Part shown: piece after piece, positions 61,673 to 64,000 of the stretch | Layout of the letters: each line of letters begins with the position of its first letter | Numbering within the stretch: the stretch's first letter is position 1 | Assembly (NCBI RefSeq): GCF_004355185.1 | Contig: NZ_CP037922.1 | Coordinates: forward strand, 1,426,001-1,490,000 | Source: Hymenobacter radiodurans | GTDB lineage: Bacteria; Bacteroidota; Bacteroidia; Cytophagales; Hymenobacteraceae | DNA length: 64,000 bases | Direction: 5' to 3' | Translations under genes and position numbers: made by a program | Notes under the pieces: generated by a model | Told to the model about the DNA's origin: nothing | Databases searched by the model: none | Seen by the model: only the letters and a program-made list of their open reading frames with translations

Positions 61673-61906
61673 GAGACAAATGTTATTAATTCAGGCTGCA
61701 TATTTTGTCCAAGAAATGTATTGCAAAAAAATATAAAATATTGTTATTGCCAGTAGATGAAAGCTAAAAGCTATTAGTTCTCATTCTATCTGCTAATAAT
61801 TTATGCTCAATTGCGTAACATTTTAGTACTAGAATCACACTTCTGAGATTGTATGTAATGAGTATCCGTACGTTAAAAATTAAATAATTTATACTATGCA
61901 CCCGAT

Positions 61907-62443
61907 TTATTTTGTATTTGCTGAATACCATCGTAATAATGGCACCAGAATAATTACGGGGACGGGAGACACAAGGAAATGCAAGAGGTGACTAGTAATA
62001 ATTGTAAGGGAAAAATTAGGACCAACTAGTTTGTTCGTTACCAGTAACAATAGCGAAATGATAGATGTAATACCATAGAAAAAAAGCACATATCGTCGTT
62101 GTCTAGGATAGGGTAACAACAAAAAGAGCAATGCCAAACAGACTGTCACATACAAGAGACTATATAAAATAACAGCTGGAATACTATGCGGTCGATTCAT
62201 AGTCTGACTGATCACGCTACCTTGTTCAAAAAATCGAGGTAGGTATGGCGTCAGGCCTAACGTATCAAAGAGCCTTTGACAAAAAGTGCCGAGTACAGCA
62301 TATAGCTGTTCAGCGTAAAACGAAGCACTAAATAGAATTAGGACCAATAATAAGCAGCAGCCTAGGCGCATACCAGTATGGTCAGTAAGCCTCTTAAATG
62401 CTGGTTTGTGTTCAATACTAATTGAGTCTTTAAGCGGGGACAT
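61907..62443 (-). CDS. Exosortase-associated membrane protein
   Basis: This membrane protein has 178 residues with four predicted helices: CCLLLVLILFSASFYAE, VILYSLLYVTVCLALLFLLL, VLFFYGITSIISLLLLVT and LLHFLVSPVPVIILVPLL. No catalytic motif is recognised. Its start overlaps the end of the exosortase gene by 14 bases, so the two are almost certainly co-translated. It matches what is described for Bacteroidota exosortases with a dedicated small membrane partner (XrtX-associated type, from memory). It probably helps the exosortase or the attachment step. Confidence 0.72.
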   Translation of the reverse strand: MSPLKDSISIEHKPAFKRLTDHTGMRLGCCLLLVLILFSASFYAEQLYAVLGTFCQRLFDTLGLTPYLPRFFEQGSVISQTMNRPHSIPAVILYSLLYVTVCLALLFLLLPYPRQRRYVLFFYGITSIISLLLLVTNKLVGPNFSLTIITSHLLHFLVSPVPVIILVPLLRWYSANTK

Positions 62444-62960
62444 GCTGGGTTGAGTTGACAGGAACTTTGGTTGCCAGACGCGTAGCCCACCAGATCCATA
62501 ACAGGAAGATAAACCCGTACACGAGGAAAGTAAACGTATAGTGGTGATTAAAGTCTACAGTCTGGTGCCAGTATAGATGATTTAAACAAAGAGCCGCAAT
62601 ACGTAAAATATTGATGCTATAAATAAGGATAAGACCCATGGGGATAAACCATATTTTGTGCCGTATGGGCCCGGGAAAAGCCAACACAAATCCTGCGAAC
62701 AAGGCATACAATACTAACCCATCACAGTAATACCCAATCTTGACAGCGGGGGTATTCGATAAGAGAATCAAGTTTGCTTGGTCACTTGATACCGCAGCTT
62801 CGAAACCAAATAAACGAAGAACTGCGGCACCCGCTGTTGCGATATTCTGCGTTAAAGCAGCATCGAGACGACCATCAATAGCTAAATATTGCTCATAGCC
62901 AAAAAGCCAAACCAAATAAAGGCTTCCAGCTATAAGCATAAAACGTATTAGAGGGTTCAT
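62430..62960 (-). CDS. Exosortase/archaeosortase family transpeptidase
   Basis: The multi-helix membrane protein has 176 residues. The exosortase triad is visible: Cys79 in GYYCDGLVLYAL, Arg120 in SINILRIAALCLNH, and His139/His140 in FNHHYTFTFLVYG. Exosortases cut C-terminal sorting signals and are thought to transfer the protein to a membrane or glycan acceptor. The protein is short and lacks the extra domains of EpsH-type enzymes. The neighbours give its likely substrates (PIDGG proteins at 63061-63270 and 63329-63625). The subtype name (XrtX-like) is from memory and not certain. Confidence 0.87.
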   Translation of the reverse strand: MNPLIRFMLIAGSLYLVWLFGYEQYLAIDGRLDAALTQNIATAGAAVLRLFGFEAAVSSDQANLILLSNTPAVKIGYYCDGLVLYALFAGFVLAFPGPIRHKIWFIPMGLILIYSINILRIAALCLNHLYWHQTVDFNHHYTFTFLVYGFIFLLWIWWATRLATKVPVNSTQHVPA

Positions 62961-63060
62961 AATTAATATCGAAGAATTAATGTTCTTTTAATTATATACT
63001 GTATAATAAAAGAATAGCCTTGCGGGTCAGCAGGGCTAGTCTTTTATTATATAGTCAAAT

Positions 63061-63270
63061 CTAAAGCTGTGCCTTCTTATTAAGTCGAGCCTTATTGATA
63101 CGACGCAAGGCATAGGCTGCTCCTCCAGCGAGAAGCAATGAAGCTCCTCCATCTATGGGGGCATCTGTAGGACCACCCTTGTCTTTGTCTTTGCCTTGCA
63201 CAGGTGTGATTGCCAGGCTTAACAGGAAGACTAGAGCTGACAAGGAAAATAAACTCACAAGTTTTTTCAT
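63061..63270 (-). CDS. PIDGG-type (PID-CTERM) sorting-signal protein, short copy
   Basis: The product has 69 residues. A signal peptide (MKKLVSLFSLSALVFLL, ending near TPVQG) is followed by only a dozen Lys/Asp/Gly residues. The C-terminal tripartite signal is then APIDGG, a hydrophobic stretch (ASLLLAGGAAYAL) and a basic tail (RRINKARLNKK). The mature protein between cuts would be only about 15-20 residues long, a peptide rather than a folded domain. It lies directly upstream of the exosortase gene on the same strand. Its last 117 bases are identical to those of the next gene. Confidence 0.82.
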   Translation of the reverse strand: MKKLVSLFSLSALVFLLSLAITPVQGKDKDKGGPTDAPIDGGASLLLAGGAAYALRRINKARLNKKAQL

Positions 63271-63328
63271 AACAGTACTACTTTAAAAGGTGAAAAGAAA
63301 AGGAAATTAGATTGGGAGTTGATGAAGC

Positions 63329-63625
63329 CTAAAGCTGTGCCTTCTTATTAAGTCGAGCCTTATTGATACGACGCAAGGCATAGGCTGCTCCTCCAGCGAG
63401 AAGCAATGAAGCTCCTCCATCTATGGGGGCATCTGTAGGACCACCATTGGGGCCACCATTTCCTTTACCATTGCCATTATTGCCTTGGCAATTTCCACAC
63501 TGGTTAGGTTCTCCACCCTTACCAGTATCCTTATCCTTATCGTTTTTTGCCTGTACGGGTGTGATTGTCATCCCTAACAGAAGGATTAAGGCGGATGAGG
63601 AAAGTAAACTCATAAGCTTTTTCAT
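63329..63625 (-). CDS. PIDGG-type (PID-CTERM) sorting-signal protein, long copy
   Basis: From the ATG at 63625 (MKKLMSLLSSSALILLL) the product has 98 residues; an in-frame start at 63703 is rejected because it precedes the signal peptide. After cleavage near TPVQA comes a Lys/Asp/Gly/Asn-rich stretch with two cysteines (NQCGNCQGNNG), then the same PTDAPIDGG signal, hydrophobic stretch and basic tail. A Cys-x2-Cys pair could bind metal or form a disulfide. The gene is a paralogue of the one at 63061 and the first visible gene of the exosortase block. Confidence 0.82.
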   Translation of the reverse strand: MKKLMSLLSSSALILLLGMTITPVQAKNDKDKDTGKGGEPNQCGNCQGNNGNGKGNGGPNGGPTDAPIDGGASLLLAGGAAYALRRINKARLNKKAQL

Positions 63626-64000
63626 AAGAGTACTATTTAAAAAGGTGAAAAATGAGGAAATGAACAGGAAATAGTGCTCATAATAAGGAGGTATAGGCTG
63701 CATGCCTCGTAAGGGTTTATACTATTGAATGATAGTATAAAAGGCTTGTAATTAACTATAGCTCAGCAGTTCTCTAGGAGCGCAAGCTTTTCAAAGAGTT
63801 ATAATAATACTACGGAGAAATGGTTTTTGCAACCAGTTTTATCCAAATTTATTTGGTTTTATTTATATAATGTAACTGTATTAGTTTTGTATAATTTATA
63901 AAGTTCTTCTATTTGAATAAAAGAATCTTTAAATTAATATCTCATTCGGGTCAGGGAGCCTGTTATAACTAATACCTATGACTATGAGGCGCCTTGGATT
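63626..64000. other. AT-rich upstream region
   Basis: No gene is seen up to the window edge. The stretch is very AT-rich with many TATAAT-like words and would hold the promoter of the exosortase block. The short leader beside the start of the long PIDGG gene (TTAAAAAGGTGAAAA) is repeated with small changes at 63281-63297 before the short copy. Confidence 0.45.

Overview
The window reads as chromosomal DNA from a Bacteroidota bacterium of the Cytophagales, most like Hymenobacter. The evidence is a type IX secretion system (T9SS) pair (PorV and PorU), several large secreted proteins with T9SS C-terminal sorting domains, a Bacteroidota exosortase with PIDGG-type substrates, promoters of the TAnnTTTG class often only 5-10 nt from the start codon, few obvious Shine-Dalgarno sites, and PadR/PspC/GIN-domain envelope genes. 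The genus is an inference from gene content, not from a marker gene. I see no rRNA, CRISPR array, prophage or intact insertion sequence.

Layout. 1-9.8 kb: a gene end, a DUF952 protein, an ABC-F ATPase, a large hybrid histidine kinase, murI, and a UPF0323 lipoprotein next to a glutathionylspermidine-synthase-like ATP-grasp enzyme. 10.2-15.8 kb: two T9SS-sorted secreted proteins. 15.9-18.0 kb: iscS-iscU-iscA. 18.2-20.7 kb: methylmalonyl-CoA epimerase, threonylcarbamoyl-AMP synthase and CCA-adding enzyme. 21.0-24.1 kb: PadR regulator with a PspC/GIN membrane protein. 24.6-30.9 kb: porV-porU. 30.9-36 kb: folA, fmt, namZ, a FtsX-type permease and an M23 peptidase. 36-43.5 kb: phenylacetyl-CoA epoxidase genes (paaE divergent from paaABCD) around an M3 peptidase, with a TetR regulator. 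43.7-49.0 kb: thiL, two small proteins, rlmD, an SDR enzyme, a TPR/SH3 protein and tRNA-Lys. 49.6-58.1 kb: one giant secreted protein gene carrying a 1068-bp tandem repeat. 58.4-63.7 kb: an AT-richer surface-polysaccharide and protein-sorting region with a sugar transferase, an FkbM methyltransferase, an exosortase, its membrane partner and two duplicated PIDGG substrates.

Two patterns cut across the window. First, at least ten operon ends share nearly the same hairpin, AAAAAAGCCCCC(C)AG-loop-CT(G)GGGGGCTTTTTT, and the same GCCCCCCAG word recurs inside genes and at gene starts. Second, seven genes are each broken by single-base shortening of a homopolymer, mostly G/C runs of 4-6: a hybrid kinase, porU (twice), fmt, thiL, a small unknown gene, rlmD and the giant T9SS gene. 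Adding one base at each site restores a full-length product. Because essential housekeeping genes are among them, undercalled homopolymers in the assembly are the most likely cause. Real slippage or programmed frameshifting cannot be excluded from the sequence alone.

The most interesting system is the exosortase block at 61.9-63.7 kb. A very small exosortase and a co-transcribed four-helix partner lie directly downstream of two tiny secreted proteins that share an identical PIDGG / hydrophobic / basic C-terminus. They sit beside polysaccharide genes, in a chromosome that also has a T9SS.
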